Shown: positions 47,329 through 56,246 of the stretch, piece after piece | Layout of the letters: every line of letters starts with the position of its first letter | How positions within the stretch are numbered: position 1 is the first letter of the stretch | Origin: Rhodopseudomonas palustris | GTDB taxonomy: Bacteria > Pseudomonadota > Alphaproteobacteria > Rhizobiales > Xanthobacteraceae | DNA length: 64,000 nucleotides | Assembly (NCBI RefSeq): GCF_013415845.1 | Contig: NZ_CP058907.1 | Location: 4,650,001-4,714,000, forward strand | Direction of reading: 5' to 3' | Program-made: the position numbers and the translations under genes | Notes under the pieces: generated by a model | What the model saw: only the letters and a program-made list of their open reading frames with translations | Told to the model about the DNA's origin: nothing | Databases searched by the model: none

Positions 47329-47457
47329 GACAGTCGCCGGGTTCACGCGCTGATGCGCGTGCCCCGGAATGACTTGGGAAGGTCGGGAAAGTGCTCGAAG
47401 AGGGCGGAAGCGTGCCGGCGCCGCGCCGCTCAGGCGCGGGCACCGTGGCCGTTCTAA

Positions 47458-49062
47458 CTACTCGCCCCAGGCCTTGAAGGCGTCGTTGAAGGCGCGTTCG
47501 CCGGGGCCGCCTTTTTCGATGGCGATGATGGCGCGGCGGCCGTTGCTATAGACGATCGGCACGTCGAACCAGGAGCGCTCCTTGAGGAGCTGCAGGTTGC
47601 GGGCGCGGTCGGCTTCGACATTGCTGAGGCCGACCAGGAAGAACCCGTCGGTGACCTTGACGGCGAGCCCGGCGAGCGGCGTGCCGCGCGACTGCTCGTT
47701 CGACTTCATCAGGATGCCCGGCACATTGGAGACGCCGCCGCCGGGGAAATCCGCGGGCAGGATGAAGGTCAATTCCGCGGTGTGGCTCGCCGGCAGCGAG
47801 GTGTCGGTGTTGCGGCGGAACGACATCGTCATCTTGAACGCCCGCTCGGGCACCTCGATGTCGGCGCGCACCGCGATGTCGGCGCCGCCCTTGGCGCTGG
47901 CGCCCTTCACCTGCTCGGTCTTCCACACCACCGTGCCGACGTACTGCTTACCCTTCGGATCGTTGGGATCCTCGTCGTACAGCACCACGCGCTGCGCCAC
48001 CGGCGCAGCCTGCTCGGTCGAGGGCTGACCGACCCGGTCGGTGATCTTCGGCCGCTCGGTCGACGGCGCCGGCGTTGCAGGCGCCGCGGTCTGGGTCGAG
48101 GGCGAGCGCATCATCGACATCAGGCTCGACACCATGCCCGGTCCCCATACCAGACCGGCGCCGATCAGCATCGCCACCACGCCGATCACCAGCGCGGTGC
48201 GCAGCGGGAATTTCGACGGCTTGCGGCTCCCCTTCAGCTTCGGCTCGGCCTGCGCACGCGGGGCAGCCGGCGGCGGCGTGTAGCGCGCCGCCTCGTCAGG
48301 CGATTCGTCGTAGGAGTACGGCGCCTCCGGATCGGAGCGGTTCTCCATCGTCGGCTCAAGCCGGTCGAATTCCGGCGACGGCGCGACATTGGCGTAGGTC
48401 TTGCGCGCCGAGCGATTGGCCTGCGCGGCGGCGCGGCCGAGATCGTCAAGATCGGCGGTGACGTCGCGGAAGCCGCGCAGCCCCGGCGAATTGGCGGGCG
48501 GCGGCGGCTGGTTCGGCAGCGGGCCACGACGCGGCGGCGCGGCGGGACCACGGCCGGGCAGCGGCGGCTCCGGCGGAATCGGTGGCGGATCGACCCGCAG
48601 CGTGCGGGACGGCCTGGACTCGTCCGTGTCTTCGGCGGCAACCGGGTCTTCGGGATTGCGCGGACGCACCGAGGACGGCAGCTCCGGCTCCGGCATCGAA
48701 TTCGGCGGAGCGCCGCGATTAACCTGTGGCGGCGGATCGCCCGGACGGCCGAGCGGACGGCTCGACGCACGCAGCGCATCGCCGGGACGCGGCGGGTCGC
48801 CCGGACGGCCGCGGCCCTTGAGCTCGGCGCGCGAGGCATCGCGGGCGCGCTGCGCGGCCTCGGACTCGACCTTGCGCACCGCCTCTTCGAGCGCCAGGCG
48901 CTCGCGGGTGATTTCGGATTCGGTGAGCGGCGGCTGCACGCCGCGCAATTGCGCGATCAGAGCCGCGCGCGCCCGCTCATAGATCGCGCGACGTTGCTCG
49001 CCCGGAGCGCTCGGATCCAGGCTCGAAATAGCGCGTGCGATCAGCGGATAGTAATCAGCCAT
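47458..49062 (-). CDS. Large hypothetical membrane-anchored protein, Pro-rich
   Basis: 534 residues, not recognised. Residues 1-70 are helical with ADYYPLIARAISSLDPSAPGEQRRAIYERARAA-like spacing (an N-terminal helical domain), about 75-280 are disordered and rich in Pro, Arg and Asp (GRPGDPPRPGD, PPPIPPEPPLPGRGP), and one transmembrane helix lies near 294-318 (TALVIGVVAMLIGAGLVWG). The C-terminal domain (about 370-534) is likely on the other side of the membrane. The architecture suggests a surface or periplasmic scaffold. It is not in an obvious operon with purA, being 37 bp downstream on the same strand start-to-stop order. Confidence 0.75.
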   Translation of the reverse strand: MADYYPLIARAISSLDPSAPGEQRRAIYERARAALIAQLRGVQPPLTESEITRERLALEEAVRKVESEAAQRARDASRAELKGRGRPGDPPRPGDALRASSRPLGRPGDPPPQVNRGAPPNSMPEPELPSSVRPRNPEDPVAAEDTDESRPSRTLRVDPPPIPPEPPLPGRGPAAPPRRGPLPNQPPPPANSPGLRGFRDVTADLDDLGRAAAQANRSARKTYANVAPSPEFDRLEPTMENRSDPEAPYSYDESPDEAARYTPPPAAPRAQAEPKLKGSRKPSKFPLRTALVIGVVAMLIGAGLVWGPGMVSSLMSMMRSPSTQTAAPATPAPSTERPKITDRVGQPSTEQAAPVAQRVVLYDEDPNDPKGKQYVGTVVWKTEQVKGASAKGGADIAVRADIEVPERAFKMTMSFRRNTDTSLPASHTAELTFILPADFPGGGVSNVPGILMKSNEQSRGTPLAGLAVKVTDGFFLVGLSNVEADRARNLQLLKERSWFDVPIVYSNGRRAIIAIEKGGPGERAFNDAFKAWGE

Positions 49063-49099
49063 CTCGACTCAATTTACGATGTCTTTCGGTAACATCTTA

Positions 49100-50392
49100 T
49101 TAAGCCTCGAACGGGTTCTGCACCAGGATTGTGTCCTCGCGCTCCGGGCTGGTGGACAACAATGCCACCGGACAGCCGACCAGTTCCTCGATGCGGCGAA
49201 CATATTTGATCGCCTGCGCCGGCAGCTCCGCCCAAGAGCGGGCATTCGCGGTCGGCTCCTTCCAGCCTTCGATGGTTTCGTAGATCGGCTCGACCCGCGC
49301 CTGGGCGCCCTCGCCGGCAGGCAGGTAATCGATTTCCTTGCCGTCGAGCTTATAGCCGACGCAGACCTCGACGCTGTCGAAGCCGTCGAGAATATCGAGC
49401 TTGGTGAGCGCCAGGCCGTGGATGCCGCAGGTCCGCACCGTCTGGCGCACCAGCACCGCGTCGAACCAGCCGCAGCGACGTTTGCGCCCGGTGTTGACGC
49501 CGAACTCCTTGCCGCGACGACCGATCTCTTCGCCGATCTCGTTGGTCAGCTCGGTCGGGAACGGACCGGCGCCAACGCGCGTGGTGTAGGCCTTGCAGAT
49601 GCCAAGTACGTAGCCGACCGCGCCCGGGCCCATGCCGGTGCCGGTCGCCGCCTGCGCCGCGACGGTATTCGACGAGGTGACATACGGATAGGTGCCGTGG
49701 TCGACGTCGAGCAGCGCGCCTTGCGCGCCCTCGAACAGGATGCGCTTGCCTTCGCGGCGCTTGATGTCCAGCAGCCGCCACACCGACTCGGCGTAGGGCA
49801 GAAGATGCGGCGCCATCGCCGACAGATCGGCCAGGATCTGGCCGGCGTCGATCTCCGGCTGGCCGAGGCCACGGCGCAGCGCATTGTGATGCGCCAGCAG
49901 CCGTTCGATCTTGGTGGGCAGAGTGTCGAGGTCGGCGAGGTCCATCAGCCGGATCGCGCGGCGACCGACCTTGTCTTCATAGGCCGGGCCGATGCCGCGC
50001 TGGGTCGTGCCGATCGCGCCGGCCTTGGCGGCATTCTCGCGGGTGGCGTCGAGTTCGCGATGCAGCGGCAGAATCAGCGTGACGTTCTCGGCGATACGCA
50101 GATTCTCCGGCGAGATCGCGACGCCCTGGCCCTGCAGCTTCTTCACCTCATCGAGGAAGGCCTGCGGATCGAACACCACGCCGTTGCCGATCACCGCCAG
50201 CTTCGACGGCCGCAGCACGCCCGAGGGCAGCAGCGCCAGCTTGTAGGTCTGGCCGTTGATCACCAGGGTGTGGCCGGCATTGTGACCGCCCTGGAATCGC
50301 ACCACGATGTCGGCCTGCTCCGAGAGCCAATCGACGATCTTTCCCTTGCCTTCGTCGCCCCACTGGGCGCCGACCACGACGACATTGGCCAT
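49100..50392 (-). CDS. purA: Adenylosuccinate synthetase
   Basis: 430 residues, normal length. It converts IMP, Asp and GTP to adenylosuccinate. The P-loop-like motif is [14 protein letters not shown] (residues 8-21) with the catalytic Asp; the HNAGHT motif and the family signature [15 protein letters not shown] are present. The start at MANVVVV is preceded by CAGGGGAA on the minus strand; upstream in-frame ATGs add a low-complexity head. Confidence 0.97.
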   Translation of the reverse strand: MANVVVVGAQWGDEGKGKIVDWLSEQADIVVRFQGGHNAGHTLVINGQTYKLALLPSGVLRPSKLAVIGNGVVFDPQAFLDEVKKLQGQGVAISPENLRIAENVTLILPLHRELDATRENAAKAGAIGTTQRGIGPAYEDKVGRRAIRLMDLADLDTLPTKIERLLAHHNALRRGLGQPEIDAGQILADLSAMAPHLLPYAESVWRLLDIKRREGKRILFEGAQGALLDVDHGTYPYVTSSNTVAAQAATGTGMGPGAVGYVLGICKAYTTRVGAGPFPTELTNEIGEEIGRRGKEFGVNTGRKRRCGWFDAVLVRQTVRTCGIHGLALTKLDILDGFDSVEVCVGYKLDGKEIDYLPAGEGAQARVEPIYETIEGWKEPTANARSWAELPAQAIKYVRRIEELVGCPVALLSTSPEREDTILVQNPFEA

Positions 50393-50687
50393 TTCGAGAA
50401 GGTTCCCCTGCCACTCTATCGGATGAAGCACGATCGCGGCGCGCCGGTGGCGACGATGACGGATCGGGCTTGCGCGCCCAGGCAAACACGGCCGTGGCCG
50501 CTCGCATACGAGGCACGGCACCGGATAACGGATGCAGGCTTGCGACGCAAGCGAAACGCCTGCGCCACGGCGCTGCAACGCATTGTATCCCCTCTGAAAT
50601 CCGTCACCATCCAAACCCGCCAAAGCGGGGCTGATGCGCTCGGCCGCGACGACCGTCGATCGACCCGGACGCAATACCGTTTTGGCG

Positions 50688-50999
50688 TCAAACGCTGGCC
50701 CGCTGGTTCGGCGCCCGCTTGGCCCCCTTGCGGAGGACGATGAAGCGGACCCCGATGGTATCGCCCTCGACCCGCACCAGCTCGCAGCGCCGATAGGCGG
50801 TGCCGTTCGGTGTCAGCACCAGGAAAAACTCGCGCAGATTCAACCCGGCCATCGATGTCTTCAGGATCAGCTTGGCGCCGGTCTGCGAGATGTCGGCGAT
50901 GGCGCAATCGCGGCGCCAAGTGCCGTCGACCGCGATCATCACCGAATCCATCGCGGTTTCGAACCGGACACGCGGATCTTTGCGGTCGCCATAGGTCAC
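50688..50999 (-). CDS. PilZ-domain protein
   Basis: About 103 residues. A basic motif RKDPRVRF (the R-x3-R region that binds c-di-GMP in PilZ) is followed by [10 protein letters not shown] (matching D/N-x-S-x2-G) and [12 protein letters not shown]. The start is uncertain: a GTG at 50999 fits the domain, whereas a longer frame runs to 51221 with unrelated sequence. The role is probably c-di-GMP-dependent control of motility or envelope. It is 296 bp upstream of purA on the same strand. Confidence 0.78.
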   Translation of the reverse strand: MTYGDRKDPRVRFETAMDSVMIAVDGTWRRDCAIADISQTGAKLILKTSMAGLNLREFFLVLTPNGTAYRRCELVRVEGDTIGVRFIVLRKGAKRAPNQRASV

Positions 51000-51290
51000 G
51001 CTCGGCTCCGTGCAATTTCTGGCGCCGCAACGACGTTGTCGCGGCCAATCGTTTTGCTCTGAAATCCTCAAGTCGAACCCGCCGACGGCAGCCACTCGCG
51101 GGCTCGGCTTCGCGCAAGCAAAGCAGGCCCCTGGAACGATCACTCCCGTCGGTTGTGGCGAAGCGTAGTTCACAACCACTTCCAATTCGTAAAATGTGAT
51201 GCATATGTTTCGCATTCGCATTCACGATGCGTTGACCTATCCGCTGTGCTGACGCGATCGGCTCCGGCACTGGCGGCCGCGCGGATTTTT

Positions 51291-51311
51291 GGTTCTGATC
51301 GGATCAGAACC
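51291..51311. promoter_or_regulatory. 10-bp palindrome upstream of the aldo-keto reductase
   Basis: GGTTCTGATC-G-GATCAGAACC, perfect, 79 bp before the start codon, in a 390-bp gap (51000-51389). An operator for a dimeric repressor is the simplest reading; no T-run follows on either strand. Confidence 0.55.
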
Positions 51312-51389
51312 GGGGCCTCGTCTGGAATTGATGTGTTTTGTTCACGCGAACCGGTGTCCACTTCGCGGCGGAACGCTCCAGGAGACCGC

Positions 51390-52214
51390 ATGGACAGCAT
51401 CAAGACTCAGGGACTCAACGTGCCCAAGCTCGGGCTCGGCACTTTCAAGCTGCAGGGCAAGGACTGCCACGAGGCGGTGCTGACCGCGCTCGGCCTCGGT
51501 TATCGCCATATCGACACCGCCGAGATGTACGCCAACGAGGATTTCGTCGGCGACGCGCTGGAAGACACCGACGTGCCGCGCGATCAGATTCATCTCACCA
51601 CCAAAGTGTGGTGGACCAACCTCGCGCCGGACGCGATCCGCAAGGCGTTCGACCAGAGCCTGCGCAAGCTGAAGACCGACTACGTCGACTTCTATCTGAT
51701 CCACTGGCCGGCGCCGGACATGAACCTCGGTGCCGCGCTGGAAACGCTGCTGAGGATCAAGGACCAAGGCGGCGCACGCGCGATCGGCGTCTGCAACTTC
51801 CCGGTGGCGCTGATGAAACAGGCAGTGGAGGAGATCGGCGCGCCGATCGCCTGCAATCAGGTCGAGTATCACGTGCTGCTCGGGCAGACCAAGCTGCTGC
51901 CTTATCTACAGAGCAAGAGCATTCCGCTCACCGGCTACGCGCCGCTGGCCCAGGGCCGGCTCGCCTCTTATCCCGAGCTGCAGGCGATCGCCGACAAGCA
52001 CGGCGCCACTGCGGCGCAAGTGGCACTGGCCTGGCTGCTCGACCAGGAGGGCGTGATGGCGATCCCGAAAGCGCGCAGCGAAGCCAACCAGCGCAGCAAT
52101 CTCGGCGCGCTGAAGATCAAGCTCGACTTCGACGACCGCGCCGTGATCGCCAAGCTGCCGAAGAACCAGCGCTTCGTCACCCCGGCGTTCTCGCCGAAGT
52201 GGGATGCGGAGTAA
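51390..52214 (+). CDS. Aldo/keto reductase (2,5-diketo-gluconate reductase type)
   Basis: 274 residues, (alpha/beta)8 NADPH-dependent reductase. The catalytic tetrad is visible: Asp in GYRHIDTAEMY with the nearby Tyr, Lys in LTTKVWW and His in YLIHWPAPD. NADPH-site residues are in IPKARSEANQRSN. The start has AGGAGA at 51380-51385. It probably detoxifies aldehydes or reduces sugars; the substrate is unknown. Confidence 0.93.
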   Translation: MDSIKTQGLNVPKLGLGTFKLQGKDCHEAVLTALGLGYRHIDTAEMYANEDFVGDALEDTDVPRDQIHLTTKVWWTNLAPDAIRKAFDQSLRKLKTDYVDFYLIHWPAPDMNLGAALETLLRIKDQGGARAIGVCNFPVALMKQAVEEIGAPIACNQVEYHVLLGQTKLLPYLQSKSIPLTGYAPLAQGRLASYPELQAIADKHGATAAQVALAWLLDQEGVMAIPKARSEANQRSNLGALKIKLDFDDRAVIAKLPKNQRFVTPAFSPKWDAE

Positions 52215-52261
52215 GCGGCGGGCTGATCGCTGCAACAGAGCCGGGCACGTATTAGCCCCTC

Positions 52262-52541
52262 GCCATTCCGGGGCGCTCACGCCAGCGAGCGAACCGGAAT
52301 CCAGAAGTGCAAGTCCACTCTCCCCGCCCCACACCTCCAGATTCCGGGTTCACGCGCTGTCGCTCGCGCCCCGGAATGACGGTGTGAAGTAATAGCCGCC
52401 GTGGGTGTCGTCGCCCCAGATTCGTCATTCCGGGGCGCGCGCAAGCGCGAACCCGGAATCCGGAGATGCTGGCCGGACAGCCGTGCCCCATGGCCGCGAG
52501 AGTCCGGGTTCGCTCGCTGGCGTGCGAGCCCCGGAATGACG
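52262..52541. repeat. Four REP-like palindromes (family A)
   Basis: Copies at 52262-52303, 52339-52380, 52424-52461 and 52501-52541, in alternating orientation, in the 434-bp gap 52215-52648. The pair spacing resembles the array at 45695. No gene is apparent in the gap. Confidence 0.85.
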
Positions 52542-52648
52542 GTGCGGGGGACATGATGGCGTTGCATTGCGTCGGCTTGCGCGCAGTGACAATGTGCGCG
52601 CCGGCGCATGCTGGTGCGCCGTCCTGCTACCTGCCCCGAGTCCCCGCC

Positions 52649-53125
52649 ATGTCGAAATCCACCCGCGCCACCCAGATGCTGGAGAAGCTCGGCGTCGCCT
52701 TCAAGCTGCACAGCTATGAGTACGATCCGAACGCCGAGGCGATCGGGCTTGCGGCGGCAGCGGCTGTAGGAGTGGAGCCGAAGCGGATGCTGAAGACGCT
52801 GATGGCCGAGCTCGATGGCAAGCCGGTGTGCGCGGTGATCGCGTCCGACAAGGAAGTCAGCATGAAGAAGCTGGCGGCCGCGCTCGGCGGCAAGAGCGCC
52901 AAGATGATGAAGCCGGCCGATGCCGAGCGGCTGACCGGCTATCACGTCGGCGGCATCTCGCCGTTCGGGCAGAAGAAGCGCGTGCCGGTGGCGATCGACG
53001 ACGCCGCGCTCGCCGAAACCACCGTGTATCTCAACGGCGGCCAGCGCGGCCTGCAGATCGAGCTCGATCCCAACGCCGCCGTCACCGCGCTTGGCGCCGT
53101 GGCGCGCCCGATCGCAGCGGACTGA
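52649..53125 (+). CDS. ybaK: Cys-tRNA(Pro)/Cys-tRNA(Cys) deacylase YbaK
   Basis: 158 residues of the YbaK/EbsC editing-domain family. Typical pieces are VEPKRMLKTLMAELDGKPV, the catalytic Lys region VSMKKLAAALGGKSAKMM and YHVGGISPFGQKKRVPVAID. It hydrolyses Cys mischarged on tRNA(Pro) in trans. The length matches E. coli YbaK (159). Confidence 0.94.
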   Translation: MSKSTRATQMLEKLGVAFKLHSYEYDPNAEAIGLAAAAAVGVEPKRMLKTLMAELDGKPVCAVIASDKEVSMKKLAAALGGKSAKMMKPADAERLTGYHVGGISPFGQKKRVPVAIDDAALAETTVYLNGGQRGLQIELDPNAAVTALGAVARPIAAD

Positions 53126-53282
53126 CAGGCCGGTTCGCCGCCGCGCATGCTCGCGATGCGTGCAGGCTGCTTGTGATCTGTGCAAAAACCCGTATTGCTG
53201 GGCCAAATCTCAAAGGGAGGCGGCGTTCTGCTGATGCGGGCATGGCCGGGCGTGCGCGCCGCTTCCGAGCACCGGGCCTGCT

Positions 53283-54212
53283 ATGACCACCACGACGCCG
53301 CCCGCTGAAGCGCCCCGCTTCGGCTGGATCTCAGACCAAGCCTATCTGCTGCTCAGCCTGACGTCGCTGTTCTGGGCCGGCAACGCCATTGTCGGCCGCG
53401 CCATCGCCGGCCACTTCCCGCCGGTGACGCTGTCGTTCCTGCGCTGGACCTGCGCGTTCCTGATCGTCGCGCCGTTCGCCTGGCGTCACCTGATCGCGGA
53501 CTGGAAGGTGATCCGCCGACATCTGCCGCTGATGGTGTCGGTGTCGGTGATCGGCATCTCGACCTTCAACACGCTGCAATACACCGCGCTGCAGTACACC
53601 TCGGCGCTCAACGTGCTGCTGCTGCAATCCACCGCTCCGCTGTTCGTGGCGCTGTGGGCGCTGATCGTGCTGCGGATGCGGCTCACGCTGACCCAGGCGA
53701 TCGGCATCGGGTCGTCGATGATCGGCGTGGTGGTGATCATCCTGCACGGCAACATCGCCGAACTCGCCGCGATCGATCTCAACCGCGGCGACGTGCTGTT
53801 CGTCTGCGCGCTGGCGAGCTTCGGGCTGTACACCACGCTGACCCAGAAGCGGCCGCCGATGCACGCGCTGTCGTTTCTCGGCTTCACCTTCGGCTGCGGC
53901 GCGCTGTTTTTGATTCCGCTCGAAATCTGGGAGCTCAGCACCAAGCCGCTGCCGGCAGTCGATTGGCGCAATCTCGGCGCGCTCGCTTATGTGGCGGTGT
54001 TCCCGTCGATCCTGGCCTATCTCTGCTACAACCGCGGCGTCCGGCTGATCGGCGCCAACCGCTCGGCACCGTTCTTCCATCTGGTGCCGTTGTTCGGCTC
54101 GGCGATGGCGATCCTGTTTCTCGGCGAGCAGCCGCACCTCTACCACGCCGTCGGCTACGCGCTGGTGCTGACCGGCGTGGTGATCGCGGCGCGCAAGCCG
54201 AAGACGGCGTGA
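53283..54212 (+). CDS. EamA-family (DMT) transporter
   Basis: 309 residues with ten predicted transmembrane helices in two EamA repeats. Opening helix YLLLSLTSLFWAGNAIVGRA and the second-repeat end RLIGANRSAPFFHLVPLFGSAMAILFLGEQ are characteristic of amino-acid or metabolite exporters. It is strongly similar to the transporter at 54784-55776, so the two are paralogues. Substrate unknown. Confidence 0.92.
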   Translation: MTTTTPPAEAPRFGWISDQAYLLLSLTSLFWAGNAIVGRAIAGHFPPVTLSFLRWTCAFLIVAPFAWRHLIADWKVIRRHLPLMVSVSVIGISTFNTLQYTALQYTSALNVLLLQSTAPLFVALWALIVLRMRLTLTQAIGIGSSMIGVVVIILHGNIAELAAIDLNRGDVLFVCALASFGLYTTLTQKRPPMHALSFLGFTFGCGALFLIPLEIWELSTKPLPAVDWRNLGALAYVAVFPSILAYLCYNRGVRLIGANRSAPFFHLVPLFGSAMAILFLGEQPHLYHAVGYALVLTGVVIAARKPKTA

Positions 54213-54224
54213 GCGCCCCGGCGC

Positions 54225-54638
54225 TCACTTCACCGGGATGTGAAACTTGCTGAACGCCTCGCGGGTGCAGATGATCAGGTGGTCGGCGCAGGCGTTGCGC
54301 CGATGCGGCTCGCACTGGCTGAGATATGCCGGCGACCGCATCATCGCCATGAACGCCGCGACCGTCGGGTAATACACCAGCGAGACATAGTCCCAGGGCG
54401 CGGGATCGGAGCGCCCGAGCGCGATGCCCTTGGCGTTGCCGTTCCACAGCAGCATGCCGCCATGCTCCTTGATCAGCGCCACCTTCTGGGCGCTGTAGCG
54501 CAAGTAAGCATCCCAGCCGGTGCCGTCGCCGTCTCCGGACTGCTCGTTGAACCGCAGCAGGTTCACCATCACCACCGGACCCGGATCGTCCCGGTCGAGC
54601 GCCGTCAGCCCTTCGATGTTCAACTCGTCGATACTCAT
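54225..54638 (-). CDS. DUF1330-family protein
   Basis: 137 residues, dimeric alpha/beta-barrel (DUF1330) fold, probably a small enzyme or ligand-binding protein. Typical segments are PVVMVNLLRFNE, TGWDAYLRYSAQKVALIKEHGG and the C-terminal FSKFHIPVK. The start is MSIDELNIEG. It sits on the opposite strand between two paralogous EamA genes. Confidence 0.85.
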   Translation of the reverse strand: MSIDELNIEGLTALDRDDPGPVVMVNLLRFNEQSGDGDGTGWDAYLRYSAQKVALIKEHGGMLLWNGNAKGIALGRSDPAPWDYVSLVYYPTVAAFMAMMRSPAYLSQCEPHRRNACADHLIICTREAFSKFHIPVK

Positions 54639-54783
54639 CTTCGCCCCACTCGATCCGTGCGCCAGCATGCGCGGATCGCCGGCGACGTGGTAGCCGATTC
54701 TTTGCCGCGGCCAACCGCGCCGCAGCAACGCTTCCACCCGCGCGGCGCATGGAACTCACCGCACGCGCAAACACTCGCGACGC

Positions 54784-55776
54784 ATGCCAGCAATCCGCCG
54801 CGCGCCTCTTTTGCGCCGACGTGAATTCAGGCACGAAGACCAAAATGGTTCCCTTGCCCTGGCCCTCGATTTGATCGCCTGGTCCCGCTCCGCTTTCGGC
54901 TGGCTCGCCCACCAGCCCTATCTGCTGCTCAGCCTGACCTCGCTGTTCTGGGCCGGCAACATCGTACTCGGCCGCGCGGTGGCCGGCCATGTGCCGCCGG
55001 TGACGCTGAGCTGCGCGCGCTGGGTCGGCGCGATGCTGCTGCTGTTGCCGTTCGCCTGGCCGCATCTGCGGCACGACTGGCGCAAGCTGCTGCACCACTG
55101 GAAGCTGATGATCGTGCTGTCGGCGACCGGCTTCGCGATCAACAACGCGCTGTCGTATTGGGGGCTGCAATACACCCAGGCGCTCAACGCGCTGCTGATG
55201 CAGTCCTCCGGGCCGCTGTTCGTGGCGCTGTGGTCGCTGCTGCTGTTCGGCGTGCGGCTGACCTGGATGCAGGCGGCCGGCATCGCTCTGTCGCTGCTCG
55301 GCGTGCTGACCATCATCCTGCGCGGCGACTTCGCGGCGCTGGCAGGCATCGAACTCAACCGCGGCGACCTGATGGTGGCCGGCGCGCTGTGCGCGTTCGG
55401 GCTGTATTCGGCCTTGATGCCGAAGCGGCCCGCAACGCATCCGCTGTCGCTGATCGTGGTGACGACCGGCTTTGGCGCACTGCTGTTGCTGCCGTTCAGC
55501 GCCTGGGAATACGCCAGCGGCGTGCGGCCGAGCGCCGACTGGCTCAGCGCCGCGACGCTCGCCTATGTGGTGATCTTCCCGTCGATGCTGGCGTATCTCT
55601 GCTTCAACCGCGGCGTGGCGCTGATCGGGCCAAACCGCTCGGCGCCGTTCCTGCATCTGATGCCGGTGTTCGGCTCGGTGATGGCGATCGTACTGCTCGG
55701 CGAAAAGCCCGAGCTGTTTCACCTCGCCGGCTACACCATGGTGGTCGCAGGCGTGTTCATCGCCGCCCGGCGGTGA
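54784..55776 (+). CDS. EamA-family (DMT) transporter, paralogue
   Basis: 330 residues as drawn; ten transmembrane helices. From about residue 38 it aligns closely with the transporter at 53283 (YLLLSLTSLFWAGN, NRSAPFLHLMPVFGS). Its N-terminal 35 residues have no match to the paralogue, so the true start may be a non-ATG codon such as TTG at 54871. A tandem duplication followed by insertion of the DUF1330 gene is plausible. Confidence 0.85.
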   Translation: MPAIRRAPLLRRREFRHEDQNGSLALALDLIAWSRSAFGWLAHQPYLLLSLTSLFWAGNIVLGRAVAGHVPPVTLSCARWVGAMLLLLPFAWPHLRHDWRKLLHHWKLMIVLSATGFAINNALSYWGLQYTQALNALLMQSSGPLFVALWSLLLFGVRLTWMQAAGIALSLLGVLTIILRGDFAALAGIELNRGDLMVAGALCAFGLYSALMPKRPATHPLSLIVVTTGFGALLLLPFSAWEYASGVRPSADWLSAATLAYVVIFPSMLAYLCFNRGVALIGPNRSAPFLHLMPVFGSVMAIVLLGEKPELFHLAGYTMVVAGVFIAARR

Positions 55777-55791
55777 CGGAACGCACAGCCG

Positions 55792-55929
55792 TCAGGCCGC
55801 GCGCACCGTATGCATGAACTTGCCGACTTCGAGCTTGAGCCGGTTACTCTCGCCGGCGAGCGACTGCGCAGCATGCAGCACTTCGCCGGCCGCAGCCCCG
55901 GTGCCGCTGGCGCCGTAGCCGGCGATGTC
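55792..55929 (-). pseudogene. Chemoreceptor C-terminal remnant
   Basis: About 45 codons (ASGTGAAAGEVLHAAQSLAG...KFMHTVRAA) match the last part of the two complete chemoreceptors downstream ([25 protein letters not shown]). The rest of the gene is missing: upstream of DIAGY the frame is not chemoreceptor-like. It is a truncated relic. Confidence 0.75.
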
Positions 55930-56110
55930 TCTCAAGATCCGTGTAATGCTGCCGTTGATCGTTCTCGCGCTCGCGGCCACCGCCATGACGCTCGCCGGTT
56001 TCGAGCGCGCGACGCGGTGGATTTCGATGGTGGGGTTCGCCGTTGAACGCCGGGCATCACGCCAATCGCGGCGACTCGACACTACCTACGCGCGTATCAA
56101 TCTTCGTTAA
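55925..56110 (+). pseudogene. Possible chemoreceptor N-terminal remnant
   Basis: A short frame starting MSLKIRVMLPLIVLALAATA looks like the first membrane helix of a chemoreceptor but ends after 61 codons without a sensor domain. It abuts the opposite-strand C-terminal relic. The evidence is one hydrophobic helix only. Confidence 0.35.
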
Positions 56111-56173
56111 TCGCAAGCTACGTATGAGTCCTTAGCGACGAAAGGCGAAGACCTCTGTCGCTTGTTACTTAAA

Positions 56174-56216
56174 CCCTCAAAATACTGCGGCGCCGCCGTG
56201 CGAGACGGCGGCGCCG
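56174..56216 (-). terminator. Terminator of the dCache chemoreceptor gene
   Basis: Perfect 12-bp stem CGGCGCCGCCGT/ACGGCGGCGCCG with loop GCGAG at 56188-56216, followed on the minus strand by CAGTATTTTGAGG. Confidence 0.85.
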
Positions 56217-56246
56217 AGCGCGTAACCGCAACTGACGACAGCCAGG

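Larger units (their letters stand above)
46198..47338 (+). mobile_element. Intact IS110-family insertion sequence inside a REP palindrome
   Basis: Comparing with the intact REP at 45797-45839 places the junctions exactly: left flank ...GAGATTCC and right flank GGGTTCACG.... CC is present at both edges (46198-46199 and 47337-47338), so the element is 1,139 bp plus one CC core. There is no terminal inverted repeat and no longer target duplication, as expected for IS110. It has a long noncoding 5' end (169 nt), a single transposase gene and only 10 nt after the stop, the layout of the IS110/IS621 group. Confidence 0.92.

Noticed and set aside
50992..51221. N-terminal extension of the PilZ protein
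   Set aside because: The extra 74 residues do not resemble PilZ proteins and contain no ribosome site before the upstream ATG.
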